DNA of 64,000 nucleotides from Stratiolaelaps scimitus (taxonomy: Eukaryota > Arthropoda > Arachnida > Mesostigmata > Laelapidae), in the NCBI GenBank assembly GCA_019614645.1, contig JABWDB010000019.1, positions 5,192,501 through 5,256,500 on the forward strand. The letters run 5' to 3'. The translations under genes were made by a program, and so were the position numbers. Of this stretch, positions 25,562 through 37,494 are shown one piece after another. The notes beneath the pieces were generated by a model, which saw only the letters and a list, made by a program, of their open reading frames with translations, was not told the origin of the DNA and ran no database searches. How positions within the stretch are numbered: position 1 is the first letter of the stretch; each line of letters begins with the position of its first letter.

Positions 25562-25598
25562 AAGGTTTTCGGGCTGATTGTCAGCCAACATTTAACCA
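25562..25598. repeat. Short hairpin repeat GGCTGA-TTG-TCAGCC (copy 2)
   Basis: The arms are identical to copy 1 and the loop is TTG instead of CTC; CAACAT follows as in copy 1. Conservation of the arms with a changed loop suggests a structured element. Confidence 0.6.
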
Positions 25599-26009
25599 TT
25601 TTTTCTCAGCCATGCTATGATAGTCTGAACCGTCTGCGAACCTAGCGGATGGGCTGTGAGGCGACCGGAGCATAACCAAAAAATTATTTCTTAGAAGTAC
25701 TATGCTAAAAATTAAAGGTAATATTTAAAAAGCATACGAACATCACTAAGGATAGATGAGTGCATGATTATAAACAAACCCTCTTTTATTTCATTGAGCT
25801 GCATCACTATACAAGCGGATTATAGACTCGGTTTGCATTTTACCTCACAGACGAAGATAAGCGATTTAAGGAGATGTTAGGGAACATAATCTGCCGACAT
25901 TGTTAATATGCAAATATCTGCCGGTGGTGAGAACGAGATTTATTCTATGATAGTCATTATCGTTCTCGAAGCCCTCTAATCGCATTTCAAATCTATGACT
26001 ACATATAAG

Positions 26010-26014
<5 letters not shown>

Positions 26015-26041
<27 letters not shown>

Positions 26042-26042
26042 G
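26015..26042. repeat. (TA)n microsatellite
   Basis: About 28 bases of alternating TA. One of at least eight such tracts in the window. Confidence 0.9.
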
Positions 26043-27127
26043 TCTATGTAGAGGTGCCTCTGGCCCCATTTCGTATATTAATCGTTTAATTTTAACCGAC
26101 ACATGTTGTGTTAATTATTTCTCAAAAGTTCATACTCTTCCCGTTAGCCTTCAAAATGAATGCACGGTATCTTTGCTGCCGGAACTGATGTTCTTGTAAT
26201 GATCATATTAAGCTCTCCCCCAAGGCGTTTGGGTCAACTCCCGTCAACCCTCAGAAGGTCGTTGAGAAAACGGTTAAATTAATTATAAAGTTATAAATTT
26301 TAGATGCACTCTTATATACATTGGCATGTCGAATCGCATCAAGCTATCGCAGGTGGGTTAAAGCTGGGTCCGAGAGGTGCTGATAGCAACATCTGAAGTG
26401 TTGAGGCCAAACACATGGGGGACTCATCTGAGCTAAGTTCTCGCATACAAAAAGCTATTAAATGCTCAACAGTAAACCGACTTTTGAGAAATTGCACGAG
26501 ATATTTTGCTTGCAATTAGGAAAAATTACAAATTCAAGTAGTGTAACCACCGTTCTCACCTTAGAGTTAGGTTTGCCGTTTAAGGACATATTATCTTTGC
26601 TATCGCATAGTTCCTACGACTGATAGATATTACTTTGTGAATAGTCTTATTTAGTATATGCAACCTGAAACATACAATAATTAGGATATTATTATACATA
26701 TTCTTTAATAAATCTAAGCGGCGAAGTCTGAGCCGACTTTCCAAGAGGTGGCCGTCCCAAAGGCTGTCATGCCGTTGGTACTATATACGTCGGGTATCAA
26801 TCGAACAGATCTATTTTCAGCCACCAGCCTCGCCGTTATTGCTATACAACTTGTCATCGGCAGCACATCTCACTTCATCATGGACAACAATTTTTCCTCC
26901 ATTGAGCTATTGGTATCAGCTCGTGCGTCGTCCATCTGCTTGCTGAACTGATTATGTTTACGTTAAGTAGTACAATAGTATGTGTCATGCCGATCGGATT
27001 ATACCGTCATTATGTTTTCTGTATCAATTGTGGACCCCGCGGGCCCACCCAATTCGGCTATGCCCGTAGGCCAGATCGCCGAAAGTACTGTATCGGGCAA
27101 GGGTCTGAAAACCCTCCATCCACGTTG

Positions 27128-27164
27128 TATAAAAGTCCGTTGAATGGCAGACGCTAGTATCAGT
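27128..27164 (+). promoter_or_regulatory. Core promoter of cuticle gene at 27.2 kb
   Basis: TATAAAA is at 27128-27134 and TCAGT at 27160-27164. The flanks (TTGTATAAAAG, ATCAGTTCGTCT) match the 22.1 kb promoter. The ATG is at 27210. Confidence 0.82.
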
Positions 27165-27209
27165 TCGTCTTTTCTGACATCCAGAAGCAAAACACACAGA
27201 GAAACAATC

Positions 27210-28176
27210 ATGTTCGCTGTACGTAGCAGAGTTCAGTCTTGATCTAACACTTGTATAATTTGCATGTATAGTTGGAGTGCATTTAGCTCATGTACACATG
27301 GATGCAAGCACTATTACATGGAGTCATTCTGGTAGCAGTGGGATTTTACATCTAATACCTGACTGGCATGGGCGAACCTCTAGCTTCCATGAATTCAAGT
27401 ATTATATATTTAAGTGGTCATGGAGAAATTACACAGTGCGAAAATGGATCCCAAGCGAAAAGTCAACGTCAGATGTAGATAACCCAGAGGCCCGGATGCG
27501 GATGAATGATAACCTGTAAGTTTAATGTTGTCCTTCTCTGTTGTTCTATTTGATGACTTTACAGAAGGTTGCCCTTGTCGCTGCTGCGGTGGCCGGCGTC
27601 CACGCCGGGGGATATGGACTCGCGGCGCCCGCATACGGTCACGCCATTGCTGCGCCTGCCTACGCCGCCCCCGCATACGGTCACGCTATCGCTGCCGCCC
27701 CCGTCGCCGCGTACGGACACGGATACGGCCACGCCGCGCTTGCCGCCCCTGTGGCAAAGGTTGCTCATGCCCCTGTTGTCTCGTCATACTCGACCGTGAC
27801 CAAGCACGTGGCTCATGCACCTGTCGCCGTTGCTAAGGTCGCCCATGCCGCCCCCGTCCTTGCAGCTCCCGCCTACGGACACGCTGCCTACGGCCACGCC
27901 GCCTACGGATACCACGGGGCGGCTCATCTGGCTGCCCCCGTGGCTAAGATCGCCCACGCTGCGCCCGTCCTGGCTGCTCCCGCTTATGGATACCACGGGG
28001 CAGCTCACCTTGCCGCCCCTGTTGCCAAGGTCGCCCACGCTGCCCCTGTCCTTGCCGCACCCGCCTACGGCCACGCCGCTTATGGATACCACGGCGCAGC
28101 TCACCTCGCTGCCCCTGTGGCTAAGATCGCCCACGCTGCCCCTCTCGCCTACGGCCACGGATACGGCCACTATTAA
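27210..28176 (+). CDS. Secreted Ala/His/Tyr-rich cuticle protein (type 2, second copy)
   Basis: Exons are 27210-27218 (Met-Phe-Ala) and 27565-28176. The intron is 346 bases, the longest of the cluster. The protein is 206 residues, with signal cleavage after about residue 17 (GVHA/GG). It is a paralog of the 22.1 kb gene. It carries extra AYGHA units at the N-terminal end and between the central SSYSTVTKHV motif and the first AYGYHGAAHLAAP block, which accounts for the length difference. The C-terminal blocks are almost identical to the paralog, down to synonymous codons. AATAAA is at 28233-28238 in a UTR nearly identical to that of the paralog. The ATG at 27553 in the same frame lies in the intron just before the acceptor and is rejected as a start. 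Expected role: structural cuticle protein. Confidence 0.9.
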
Positions 28177-28239
28177 GACGGTCTCCAGGGCCGGATATCG
28201 TGTGATACAATTTGTAGATTTGTAAAAAATGAAATAAAA

Positions 28240-28865
28240 ACAGTCATCGAATTGAGAAGAAAATACCATGATTGCTTCAGGCCACAGGAGAATAGTACTA
28301 TAGAAAAAAAAATAGAAAAATATATTCTAGATAGTTTACTCGGGAAAATATGTGGAAGAGCATTTTCTAGAGGGCTGAAAAATTATGCTGATAAACAAGA
28401 GAGAGTCCTATGATAGTAATTTTCAACAGCTAATCAACTCAACTAAGCATAGGCGAGCATTGACAAAAGTTGCTTTGGGAATAATTTTGCAATTTTTTCA
28501 GACACGTTGATCTCCTAAACACTAGGTAGAATATAATACAACATCTGGTTTATGACTGGAACTGTGGCTTTTACAGTGCTCAGCTTCTCGTAAAATGTCT
28601 TGTTGTTGTCCTTTAGGGATCTGCGCAGCATCTATCTAAACAAGCATCGCGACATAAAGATACGATGTCGTGCTGGAAGAGTGCTCCTAACATAACTTTA
28701 TCAAGTTTAATATATTGACAAATGTTAATGGTTTCACACAGCGTTGACATTAGTCGTAAGGAAGTCACTCGCATGGAACACCGAGTAACGGCAGCACCCT
28801 TCTTTCCAAGTGTTTCCTCACTTTGAATTTGTAAGGCAGCCTATAGATGAGGACAGGTTTGGTAG
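28240..28865. other. Intergenic, no gene seen
   Basis: AT-rich, with no coding signal or repeat recognised. Confidence 0.4.
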
Positions 28866-28869
28866 TGCT

Positions 28870-28975
28870 ATTTTTTTTAAGAGGTTAAAGGTAAATCCTG
28901 CATGGACCCCAGGATTTACCTGACACCAGTGTCAGACTCTTACTGACTAAACCCAGAACCGATCTTCAGTCAGTG
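28870..28975. repeat. Structured dispersed repeat (copy 1)
   Basis: A T-run is followed by a perfect 11-base inverted repeat, GGTAAATCCTG ... CAGGATTTACC with a 9-base loop. A second palindrome, TGACACCAGTGTCA, follows, and then GTCAGACTCTTACTGAC. A related copy lies at 42618-42725, where TGTCAGACTCTTACTGACTA continuing into AACCCAGAACCGAT is identical. The parent element type is not known to me. Confidence 0.7.
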
Positions 28976-29578
28976 CCTTGCAGGGACCGGCAGTTGATTC
29001 CAACCATGTCCTATCCCTCAGTTCCTCCTCTGGGGTGATTGGTAGCGCTATCTATTGTCTCACATGTGGGGTAACTTTCAGAATGTATTTTATTGAAATT
29101 ATTGCTCGAAAAAATATTAGAATATGTTCGGCTTGGGAAGTTCTGAATCGATTCTTTCAGCCGTCCTCTCTCCATTTACGATAGCCCATATTTCACATAA
29201 TATTGCATGCGACCGTATTTCACAAAAGTAAGCGCGCACGTTACTACTTTCTTTGGGGTAATTATTATAGCTAAGTAGAACAATTAAAATCGAAAATGCT
29301 AGTGTTATTGTATTTATCATACTTTCAGGGTGCTTGCTTGGATAAAGTTTGATATCATATTCCTCAGCTGTGTCCCGTCGAGGTCTCTGGTCGATATCTA
29401 CCCTGTGAATGGCTGTGGTGTGCTCTGTAAATGAAAGTTTTAGACCCATAATTACTCGTAAGGTATGAAGCATGTCCAGAGTTCGAAGGTGTCAGCAAAT
29501 TATTTAATGCGTAGTTAGTTAAAGAACCGTTGGAGCAGACGGCAGTCCAACTCGGGGAAAATTACGAATCAGGAGTTA

Positions 29579-30060
29579 TCATGCTATTTGCACGATGTCA
29601 CTCCGCAATAGCGGGTGAGTGGGGGCCAGACCACGGATGTAGAAGGGCATGTAGCCCTTTAGTTCGTATGAGTAAGAAATACAGGAAATACGTTCAGCGA
29701 GTTTGATGGACAAGTTCATTACTAAAAGCGTTCCGAAAAGCGGAGGAACAAGGCAGGATCTCTGCGGGACTTCTTGTGGAAAGTGGGGTTTGGTCACCAA
29801 GGTACCATCGAGACCAGCACAAAAATGGTGGATTTTGAAACATGCAAAGGCATACAAAAATATGCAATCTATCTGACTGGACATTCAATAGCTTGTAGGG
29901 GTTTTGTAGGGGTTTCTTATGAATCAATAGCTGGCGTCGATTATCGTAAGCAGTTGAATGTGAGTGCAATAAATCTTCTTCGATCCTCTTCTGAATCAAT
30001 AACATCACTAACAATCTCTCATACCTATAATAAAGTGATGTAGCTGTCGAATCTCATAAC
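29579..30060 (-). mobile_element. Degenerate reverse transcriptase fragment
   Basis: The minus-strand frame from 29884 contains LDGTLVTKPHF, then EVPQRSCLVPPLFGTLL and MNLSIKLAERI. This corresponds to the GVPQGSVLSPLLFN region of non-LTR reverse transcriptases, with Gly and Ser changes that would disrupt function. The YADD box expected soon after is unrecognisable. The frame breaks upstream, and residues continue in a second frame up to about 30014. It is an old remnant. Confidence 0.55.
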
Positions 30061-30077
30061 TTCCGAAAATGACCGTT

Positions 30078-30230
30078 TTTTTTGAGAGGAGGAACTCCTC
30101 TTCAAACGCACGGTCACCACCAGAGACATCCCAATCCGCATAAAAGTGGACCGGTCTATTGCAGCATTGACGAAGATGACAAAGCGCCTCTACCCGCTAA
30201 AACCAATCATCTGCTGAGAGTCTATATCTT
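30078..30230. repeat. Dispersed repeat related to 42.75-42.86 kb
   Basis: After a T-run, the segment GAGACATCCCAATCCGCATA ... ATGACAAAGCGCCTC ... GCTAAAACCA ... CTGCTGAGAGT aligns over about 100 bases with 42748-42850. In the second location this part follows directly after the hairpin repeat, so both belong to one family. A third partial match starts at about 33008. Confidence 0.55.
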
Positions 30231-31490
30231 ACCTAGAGTCGGCACGCTTGCCAATACTTCGATCCCTAGGGAAGGTGTCGAACTGCTTCGGCTAGCGTTC
30301 TATAGCTGGGTGCCTTGGTCCCCTACGACAACTTTGGCTTCCGCGTTGGCCCATAATAGCCTGAAGCCGCGGGGAGAAGACTGGTGAAGGAGGAGGCCCG
30401 TGTAACAGGCCGGTATTTTGCATTTTTTTTGAAAGCAGTAAATTTGTATTAAATTAGTTTATTTGTTGTTTTATAATTTTTCCTCAGGACATATTTACGC
30501 CAATAAAGCAATAAAATAAGTAAAGATTAATATGCGTACTCGACCTAGCTAAGGTTATCGTTCTCAAAAACCGCCAAGGACACGGATACAGATGATACGG
30601 ATAGCCGCCTCGCCGTGGCTGTCAGAGGATGTCTATGCACCTAGAGTTTACGATCGTATTGTCGTCATGGCATTTTATTATTCTTGTTATAACTTAATGA
30701 TAGAATGTGTTGAAAAATCAAACTGCCACACGCAGACTAGACAAGATGGCAAGCGAGGTGATATTGCAAGATTCAACACAAAATAACACAGAACTTGTTG
30801 TATAAAAATGCTTAAGGTTGCAAAATACTTTTTCGTACCACATCTATCCTTCGAACAAACGAATGATACTTATATACAGCAGCCGGTAGGGAACCTTTGG
30901 GTTGTAATAAATAGAATATTATGTCGCAACAAGTCAGTATATGCTGACATTCCTAGAGGTACAAAAATGCCATGTTACGATATTGTGCCTAGTGTGAATT
31001 GAACAGTGTATCTTCGAAACAAATGCGTGAAATTATAAAAAAAAAATATATATATATATATAAAAGTAGTTACGCACAGATCGGCTTCAGATAAGATCCA
31101 CCGATGGAGGACGAAGGGTTAGATATATTATGGGTGTACTTGTAGGTTTAACAGTACCATACACTGTCTGGAAACTAACAACTGAATTTTATGAGTTTTG
31201 AGAAAAGCTGCATTTCTTCTGCTGCTGTCTCATTATTGTTCTTCTGTTCGTTTATGGTTAATTGAGTCTGGCACTATATTTATTGCGGTGCTCGTCTCGG
31301 GATTCTCGTGAATGAATGTACTTTTCGGCATTTTCACAACGTTCCGGCTATTACCATAGCTGCAGTGTGGGTCGACTATGGTGTCGGTGTGGTAGGCCAG
31401 GAGACATCTTCTGTAATTGGTGGTCACCCATCCGGTTCAATGGAGGTTCTGTGTGACGTCGTCTGTAGCTCGGGGGAACAGCAACAGTGG
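30231..31490. other. Intergenic, no gene seen
   Basis: No supported gene. A short A-run and (TA)n tract is at about 31039-31062. The last 200 bases lead into the promoter of the 31.5 kb gene. Confidence 0.4.
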
Positions 31491-31524
31491 TATATAAGCT
31501 GGTCAGCAACCGTGGCGAGTCAGT
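31491..31524 (+). promoter_or_regulatory. Core promoter of cuticle gene at 31.5 kb
   Basis: TATATAAG is at 31491-31498 and TCAGT at 31520-31524. The spacing (31 bases) matches the cluster, but the surrounding sequence is unlike the promoters of the 34-50 kb genes. In particular the TGACCT box is not seen here. Confidence 0.8.
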
Positions 31525-31552
31525 CGCAAAGACAAGTTCCAAGACATTCGAC

Positions 31553-32148
31553 ATGTTCGCTGTAAGCGCACTGCGCCAGTGAGGCACTGGCAAAGAGAAC
31601 TTTTCGACTTTTTAGTATATGTATAATTTACTGGATATATTCTGTTAAGAGTCGCTTTGACCAGCTGCTCGTATGCTGATATAATACTGTAGGACAGAAG
31701 CAAATATGTTATTTTCGGTTCCACTTTGCAGAAGCTCGCCGTTGTTGCCCTCGCCGTGGCCGGAGCCCACGCTGGAGCTATTGCCGCTGCCCCCGCCTAC
31801 GGCCTCGGATACGGCCATGCTGCGGTCGCCGCCCCCGCTTATGGTCTTGGATACGGCCACGCCGCTGTAGCTGCCCCCGCCTACGGTCTCGGATACGGCC
31901 ATGCTGCCGTTGCCGCCCCTGTCGGCATCGCTAAGGTTGCCCACGCCCCCGTGGTCTCTTCGTACTCGACCGTGACCAAGCACGTGGCTCATGCCCCTGT
32001 CGCCGTTGCTAAGGTCGCCCACGCTGCCCCCGTGGCCGTTGCCGCCCCCGCCTACGGATACCACGGCGCTGCTATCGCCGCCCCCGTTGCCGCCTACGGC
32101 CACGGATACGGCTACGGCCATCAGCTCGGCTACGGCAAGGTTTACTAA
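31553..32148 (+). CDS. Array cuticle protein 1 (type 3, GKVY end)
   Basis: Exons are 31553-31561 (Met-Phe-Ala) and 31732-32148, with a 170-base intron (GTAAGC ... TTTGCAG). The protein is 141 residues. The signal peptide is residues 1-17 (ends GAHA). Three copies of the 14-residue repeat AYGLGYGHAAVAAP span residues 25-66. The conserved SSYSTVTKHV is at residues 79-88, followed by an Ala-His-Val-Lys block and an AYGYHGAA unit. It is the only array member with a longer end, YGYGHQLGYGKVY, in place of YGHGYGHY. The intron, promoter and 3' UTR are unrelated to its neighbours, although exon 2 is nearly identical to theirs. AATAAA is at 32198-32203. Probable structural exoskeleton protein. Confidence 0.92.
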
Positions 32149-32203
32149 TCGACCTGATCGCTGTAAACTGTGATACCCGTTCTGATCGTCATGTACAAAT
32201 AAA

Positions 32204-33879
32204 TAGAATTTCGAATTGAGCTTATGGTAGACGTTTTCGTTTCAATTAAATGCATGCAGATAACCAAATACTGCAGTTGACCAAAGACACAGTTTCCTCT
32301 TCGGGTAAAGCTCACGAACAGTATACACCTCCACTTGTCTCGACTGAGTCCGCTGATAGATTTTTATATACGTTTTTATGAAGCAAAGGAACAAAAACGG
32401 CTATTTTCAACGGAAAAATCAATGTGAGTGTTAGAGTATGTTCATCTTTCGAAAATTGATATCCAAGCTATAATATCTCTTCGAGTTATTAGGCACTCGA
32501 AAACAATGAGATCCGGCTAATGAAAATTTCGATAACGGGCACAACACGTTGCTGATTCAAATATATTCTCGTAATGCGAGTATGCGCTGCAATTTTGACG
32601 TGTATTTCGATCCATGTTAATTTAAAATCGACTTCCACACTGTTTAATGATATCACGAGAGCGTGCGTTAGTTGATAGACCGGCGATTCCAGCAGATTTC
32701 CTTGAAACGAAATGACTCTCCTTATTTACGTTTTCTCAGTGAAACTTCTTCTGTCGTTTGACCAAGCAACTGCATCAAAAACAACGTCATAACCACAAAT
32801 TCCCTATGCTGCATAGGCAAGGATAATATTTCGGACGGTTGAAGTATACTGCAAAAGCAGTCCCCGATCGTCCAGCTGGCTTGTCAAACGGTTCCGAATT
32901 CATGCAAATGCATTCATGACTACCCTAACTTTTTGACATCCAATGCGCATTCATACCCGTTGATGACTTGCGTCGAGGTTGCAAATCCAGGAAACGGTAT
33001 ACCTATTTTTTTTAGAGGAGAAGCTCTTCTCCAAGCGCCGAGACCGCACTAGAGACGTTCCAAGAGACGCACCTGAATCCTGAAGCAGCTCTGTAAATTT
33101 GCTATGTCAAACCGACCCGAATCCTCTCGAGGAGTTCGTATTGGATACACTGAGACAGTTTTAGCATCAGTGTTTAAGACGTGTATGTTTGAACTATCTT
33201 CGACACCGACTCGAGTCTCGGTCGCGAACAGATATAGAAAAGCAAACTATTGCAGTTGAGTGAATTTCCCCATAGACAGTAATTGGTCAATAGTGTAACG
33301 CCTAGATTATCTGTTACGGTGAATTATTAAGAGAGATCGTTAGCAACACTAATTTGTGCTGTTTAAGGGCGAGCAAAAAAAGTACCATTATTTGTCTTCT
33401 CAAATAATCGGGACAAATAGTGGGACAAAAAGATTAGATAATATCATGGAGTGATAGTAGCACATGCGATATCAGCTGCGCAATCCACAGATTAAGAAAG
33501 GACGGAATCGAATAAAATGCATTATTATAGTTAGCTTTTCGAGAGATACTGCGCGAGTAGCAAGCATTCCATGAGAACACACCTTCATATTGGTCGTGAA
33601 CACTTATTGATGAATTCTCTGTCTTGTACCGCCTTAGGCAAATCAAGTCGAGCCGAATAGTTTTAATGAAATTTTAATTACCTTGGTTTGTCCAACTGCC
33701 ATGTCTCGCCGCCTTCTGTGACATTGGATTAGACGTTAAACCACTGAAACGAACTGCGTACATTGTACTACACCGATTTATGCCAATGAATCAATAAGAC
33801 TCATTCATATAGCCGTCGTATAACAGTCAAATGGGCAAATTTGCTTCCGGGCCACACCAACGAATCGGCAGGTCATTAG
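32204..33879. other. Intergenic with duplicated flank pieces
   Basis: No gene. A T-run plus GAGGAG repeat piece lies at about 33008-33080. Segments near 32935-33000 and 33470-33560 resemble sequences in other intergenic intervals of the array (for example 45510-45560, GATATCAACTGCGCAAT), so this is part of the duplicated array unit, much diverged. Confidence 0.4.
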
Positions 33880-34079
33880 TAACGTTCATTCAATTTTGAC
33901 CTATGTGAATTTTCTGTGACATCTTTACAGCGGCTATCTGGTCCCCCCCACAGTCAGGTGGCCCTTTTGCACGCTGGGAGAGGAGCTCGTATGACGCATA
34001 CAGCCCAATCACAGCACTCACCGGATCACTGAGGGCGTGAAGGGCGTATAAATATTCGGCGCGAAACTTTATAGTCAGT
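33880..34079 (+). promoter_or_regulatory. Promoter of cuticle gene at 34.1 kb with conserved upstream box
   Basis: The upstream box starts TAACGTTCATTC at 33880 and contains TTTTGACCT, with TGACCT at 33897-33902 (reverse complement AGGTCA, a nuclear-receptor half-site), then TTTTCTGTGACATCTTTACA. TATAAATA is at 34047-34054, 167 bases after the box start, and TCAGT is at 34075-34079. The whole region is nearly identical to that of the 37.5 kb gene. Confidence 0.75.
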
Positions 34080-34108
34080 CAACTTCCAGACTACGACTAC
34101 AATTCACC

Positions 34109-34645
34109 ATGTTCGCTGTATGTGTTAGTTGGTCATGTTACATTGACTATTCCCATACTGCGTGATGATATTATACTCAGTTGTATACTTCCTCAAACAG
34201 GACAAGCTCCACGGATTAACTCTATACTATGTTTATTGTTCTTGTTGATTTACAGAAGCTCGCCGTTGTTGCCCTCGCCGTGGCCGGAGCCCACGCTGGA
34301 GCTATTGCCGCTGCCCCCGCCTACGGCCTCGGATACGGCCATGCTGCCGTCGCCGCCCCTGCTTACGGTCTTGGATACGGCCACGCCGCTGTAGCTGCCC
34401 CCGCCTACGGTCTTGGATACGGCCATCCTGCCGTCGCCGCCCCTGTCGGTATTGCTAAGGTTGCCCACGCCCCCGTGGTCTCTTCATACTCGACCGTTAC
34501 CAAGCACGTGGCTCATGCCCCTGTCGCCGTCGCTAAGGTCGCCCACGCTGCCCCCGTGGCTGTTGCCGCCCCCGCCTACGGATACCACGGCGCTGCTCTC
34601 GCCGCCCCCGTTACTGCCTACGGCCACGGATACGGACACTACTAA
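34109..34645 (+). CDS. Array cuticle protein 2 (type 3)
   Basis: Exons are 34109-34117 and 34256-34645, with a 138-base intron ending TTGATTTACAG. The protein is 132 residues with the standard array layout: signal peptide 1-17, three 14-residue AYGLGYGHAAVAAP repeats, SSYSTVTKHV, and the end YGHGYGHY. Distinguishing changes are Ala to Pro in the third repeat (GYGHPAVAAP), AALAAP rather than AAIAAP, and Thr in APVTAYGHG. AATAAA is at 34699-34704. The ATG at 34229, in frame with exon 2, is within the intron. The 5' region is nearly identical to that of the 37.5 kb gene, but the 3' flank matches the 46.3 kb gene, so the locus is mosaic. Confidence 0.92.
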
Positions 34646-34704
34646 GCTGTCCGTCCATACAACTTGTTATGGTGAAAGAGACACTCTGTGTCTGTATAAA
34701 TAAA

Positions 34705-35888
34705 CATGTGTACTTCGGACAATATGACTAACTTGACTCGTTTTCAATCAAGTGTGTAGCTGAATTGCATACACAATTGGAAGCTATACAAGAGACAGGA
34801 CGAACTGAGAAACATGCACAAAATCTAAAATTGACGGATAGAGTGGCATGATATTCGCTCCCATGAGAGCTGCAACTCGTTCAATATCGAACAAATCGTT
34901 TCGGATGTAATTTTAAGGTCACGTTCGTTACAAGTAACAAGATCGTCTAAATGTTCGATTTGAGCGACACAACAAACTTGACGCTTGTTCCTGATGCATC
35001 TAAACCAATTCATTTTTGTCTGCTTAGAGTTTTGGCATCCAATTTGCTCTGGTATCTTTTGGACGCTTGTTCTGTGAGTGTAAATCCGGGAAGCATGGTT
35101 TCATGACTTCAGTCAGTCGTATTTATTTGATATTCGAAATTCCAGGAACCCGAATTTGCCTGACCCGAGGCTCCCATCGAGTGCATACTTCATATAAAAG
35201 ATGAGGCTCAATCAATTTCTTAACGAATGCTCTCCAGATCTGGCAACCGTACGTCCGTTTAGGTTCCTTGCACGAATTGAAATTAACCACATTCTGTGTT
35301 TCGATGAAACATCTGCAAATTGTGTTTCATGCTTTTTTTTCGATCTCCCGTGAATCCACCGTAACCCACGTAGCTTTTTCACGTATATCGTTTCTGCGAC
35401 AGATTAACGGAACAATTCGAGAGCAGAACTGTTCTCCCATAGGATCTTTGACAAATCAGAAGAATGGAGTTTAGTAAGAAATTTAGCCAGGTTCTTATAA
35501 AACAACGGCGACAAGCGATCAATTGTAACTCAGAACTTTGCAGGCAATTCCTCGATATTCAGAGATGACGCTATCGCTTGCTATCGACAATTTCGGACAC
35601 TTTCAGACAAATCGTTTACCACGACAGACTGAGAATTTCTGGTCTTTGCAACCGATGAGAAAAGGCCTTCAGAAGCGTTAGCTTTTTGAGTGTGGTCGTT
35701 CACTATTATCACTGTCTAAAGAATTCGTTTTTCCAATGTGCCTGGGCAGCCATCCAGTTGGGTTTGGTCGATGTTTTGCATTCGCTTCGGACTAAGACGT
35801 ATGCGGGGGCCATGACATGAAATCGGTCTACTCTTGCCGATCATATCCCAAAGGACGTTGTAAGTTCGCAGTAGTAGATTATATTTAC
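34705..35888. other. Intergenic; 3' flank shared with the 46.3 kb gene
   Basis: Bases from about 34801 to 34975 are nearly identical (about two differences noticed in 170 bases) to 46989-47160. A minus-strand open frame crosses both copies, but it has no recognisable product and follows from the duplication. Weaker similarity continues to about 35095. No gene is supported. Confidence 0.5.
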
Positions 35889-36320
35889 TTAACATAGTAT
35901 CGAAGATGCAATGCCTATAACGTTCAACATCAGTTTCTTAACGGCGGATGCAATCATCCCAGAATCTTGCTTGCTATTACGCTCGCCTCCGAAGCGAAAA
36001 TGTACGAAAGGTGAACAATGATGTACGGTCAACGCGTTCGCAACAGAATAATCTGCGTAACTTTGGCAAACAGATACTGTGGGTTCACCTGCAAATCCTA
36101 CCCACGGCAATCGATCAGGGGAGTGGTTATATCTCAGTAGTGGCAGGAGCCACCTCGGCAGGCGAGTCGAGGATGGCGGAAACGTGTTTTTGTTAAAAGA
36201 TAGCTTGGCGGCAGCCTGCACTAGCGCATCGGCTTCAGCGTACAATTCGAGATCAACGTGGACAGGAACCCACATGAAGACAACGTTATGGCCAGTACAC
36301 TAATTAGGCTGCAGCGCACC
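35889..36320 (-). mobile_element. Degenerate RNase H fragment of a retroelement
   Basis: The minus-strand frame contains NVVFMWVPVHVDLELYAEAD, followed by ALVQAAAKL at about 36290-36200. It matches the conserved RNase H segment WVPSHxGixGNExAD.LAK.A of LINE-type elements, with the GNE residues altered. The rest of the domain and its neighbours are not recognisable. It is an isolated, inactive piece between two array genes. Confidence 0.6.
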
Positions 36321-37265
36321 TGAGAACGACATGCGACAGTGCGGCAAAGGTAGTTACCCAAAAATTCGAGAGCTGTTTTCACAGCGAGCGGAGTCAAGCC
36401 TGTAAATAGAGAGAAAGAAATAGAGAGAGAGAGAGAGAGAGTACTATGGTGTTAGTGTTCGAAGGCATAGAACCTTTTCGGAAGTTCCGATCTGCGACGC
36501 CTTTTCTCGATCGAGAGCCTCCACGGTCGCGTCAATGACATACCGCATTCTAGCTGACACCGTAGGTACATGCTATACAGGGGCATCCCCAGACCCCCAG
36601 GAATCACTGTAGGGAACGCCGGATATTCGGGCAGAGTGGTGTTGACGAAGTGGGGACGACGAACGAACTCGAGCTTAATTTCTGATAATTTTGGCGCTCT
36701 ACCGTTGGTAGTATCGAAGAGTGGGTGTTGTTGAACGGTGTGTGTTGTCGCGTGGTGGAGATGATCCTTGCAGTGTTGTCGATCTTCCTTGCAGTAGATC
36801 CGGCTGATACCGTCAGCATTAATAAATTAAGTTTATTCCTCAATCAATTTTTTCCGTTAGTGTTGAAGATGCTTATGGTTGAAGTATCTTCAACACCAGC
36901 TCAGGTCTGCATGCCCACAGGTGCGGAAAGGCACATTACAGCAGGGAGTTCCTTCACAGATTACAGAATCAATTAGTCACATTGGTCAAGCAGTATCACG
37001 AAACGATTGTCTTCTATTGTTAATTGTAATATTAAATGAACCGTAAGCGATTCGAATGTTACAACTACAACTCTTTCGCATTTATAATTTCTCCGCGCCT
37101 TCTATACTATAGTATTATAATTAGTACAATAAAAACCTCTAACCATATACTATACCGAAACACAGTTATGAACCAACAAGACGAATTCACAAAACTGTTA
37201 TACAGCAGCGAAATTCTCAAATAAGCTGCCACGATGCACCAGCAGTAGAGCCATGTTTAGTACAG
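36321..37265. other. Intergenic, no gene seen
   Basis: A (GA)n tract is at 36422-36441. A stretch near 36870-36930 (GTATCTTCAACACCAGCTCA, then GGTCTGC) resembles 33170-33240 and 41980-42040, again part of the ancient array unit. Confidence 0.4.
36422..36441. repeat. (GA)n microsatellite
   Basis: About 20 bases of GA with an imperfect GA/A-rich left flank. Confidence 0.85.
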
Positions 37266-37465
37266 TAACGTTCATTCAATTTTGACCTATGTGAATTTTC
37301 TGTGACATCTTTACAGCGGATATCTGGTCGCCCCCACGGTCAGGTGGCCCTTTTGCACGCTGGGAGAGGAGCTCGTATGACGCATACAGCCCAATCACAG
37401 CACTCACCGGATCACTGAGGGCGTGAAGGGCGTATAAATATTCGGCGCGAAACTTTATAGTCAGT
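37266..37465 (+). promoter_or_regulatory. Promoter of cuticle gene at 37.5 kb with conserved upstream box
   Basis: The box starts TAACGTTCATTC at 37266; TGACCT is at 37283-37288, TATAAATA at 37433-37440 (again 167 bases from the box start) and TCAGT at 37461-37465. It differs from the 34.1 kb copy by only a few bases. Confidence 0.75.
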
Positions 37466-37494
37466 CAACTTCCAGACTACGACAACAATTCACC

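Larger units (their letters stand above)
25427..27120. other. Intergenic, no gene seen
   Basis: It holds the second copy of the GGCTGA hairpin repeat at 25562-25598 and a (TA)n tract at 26015-26042. I see no coding signal. Confidence 0.4.
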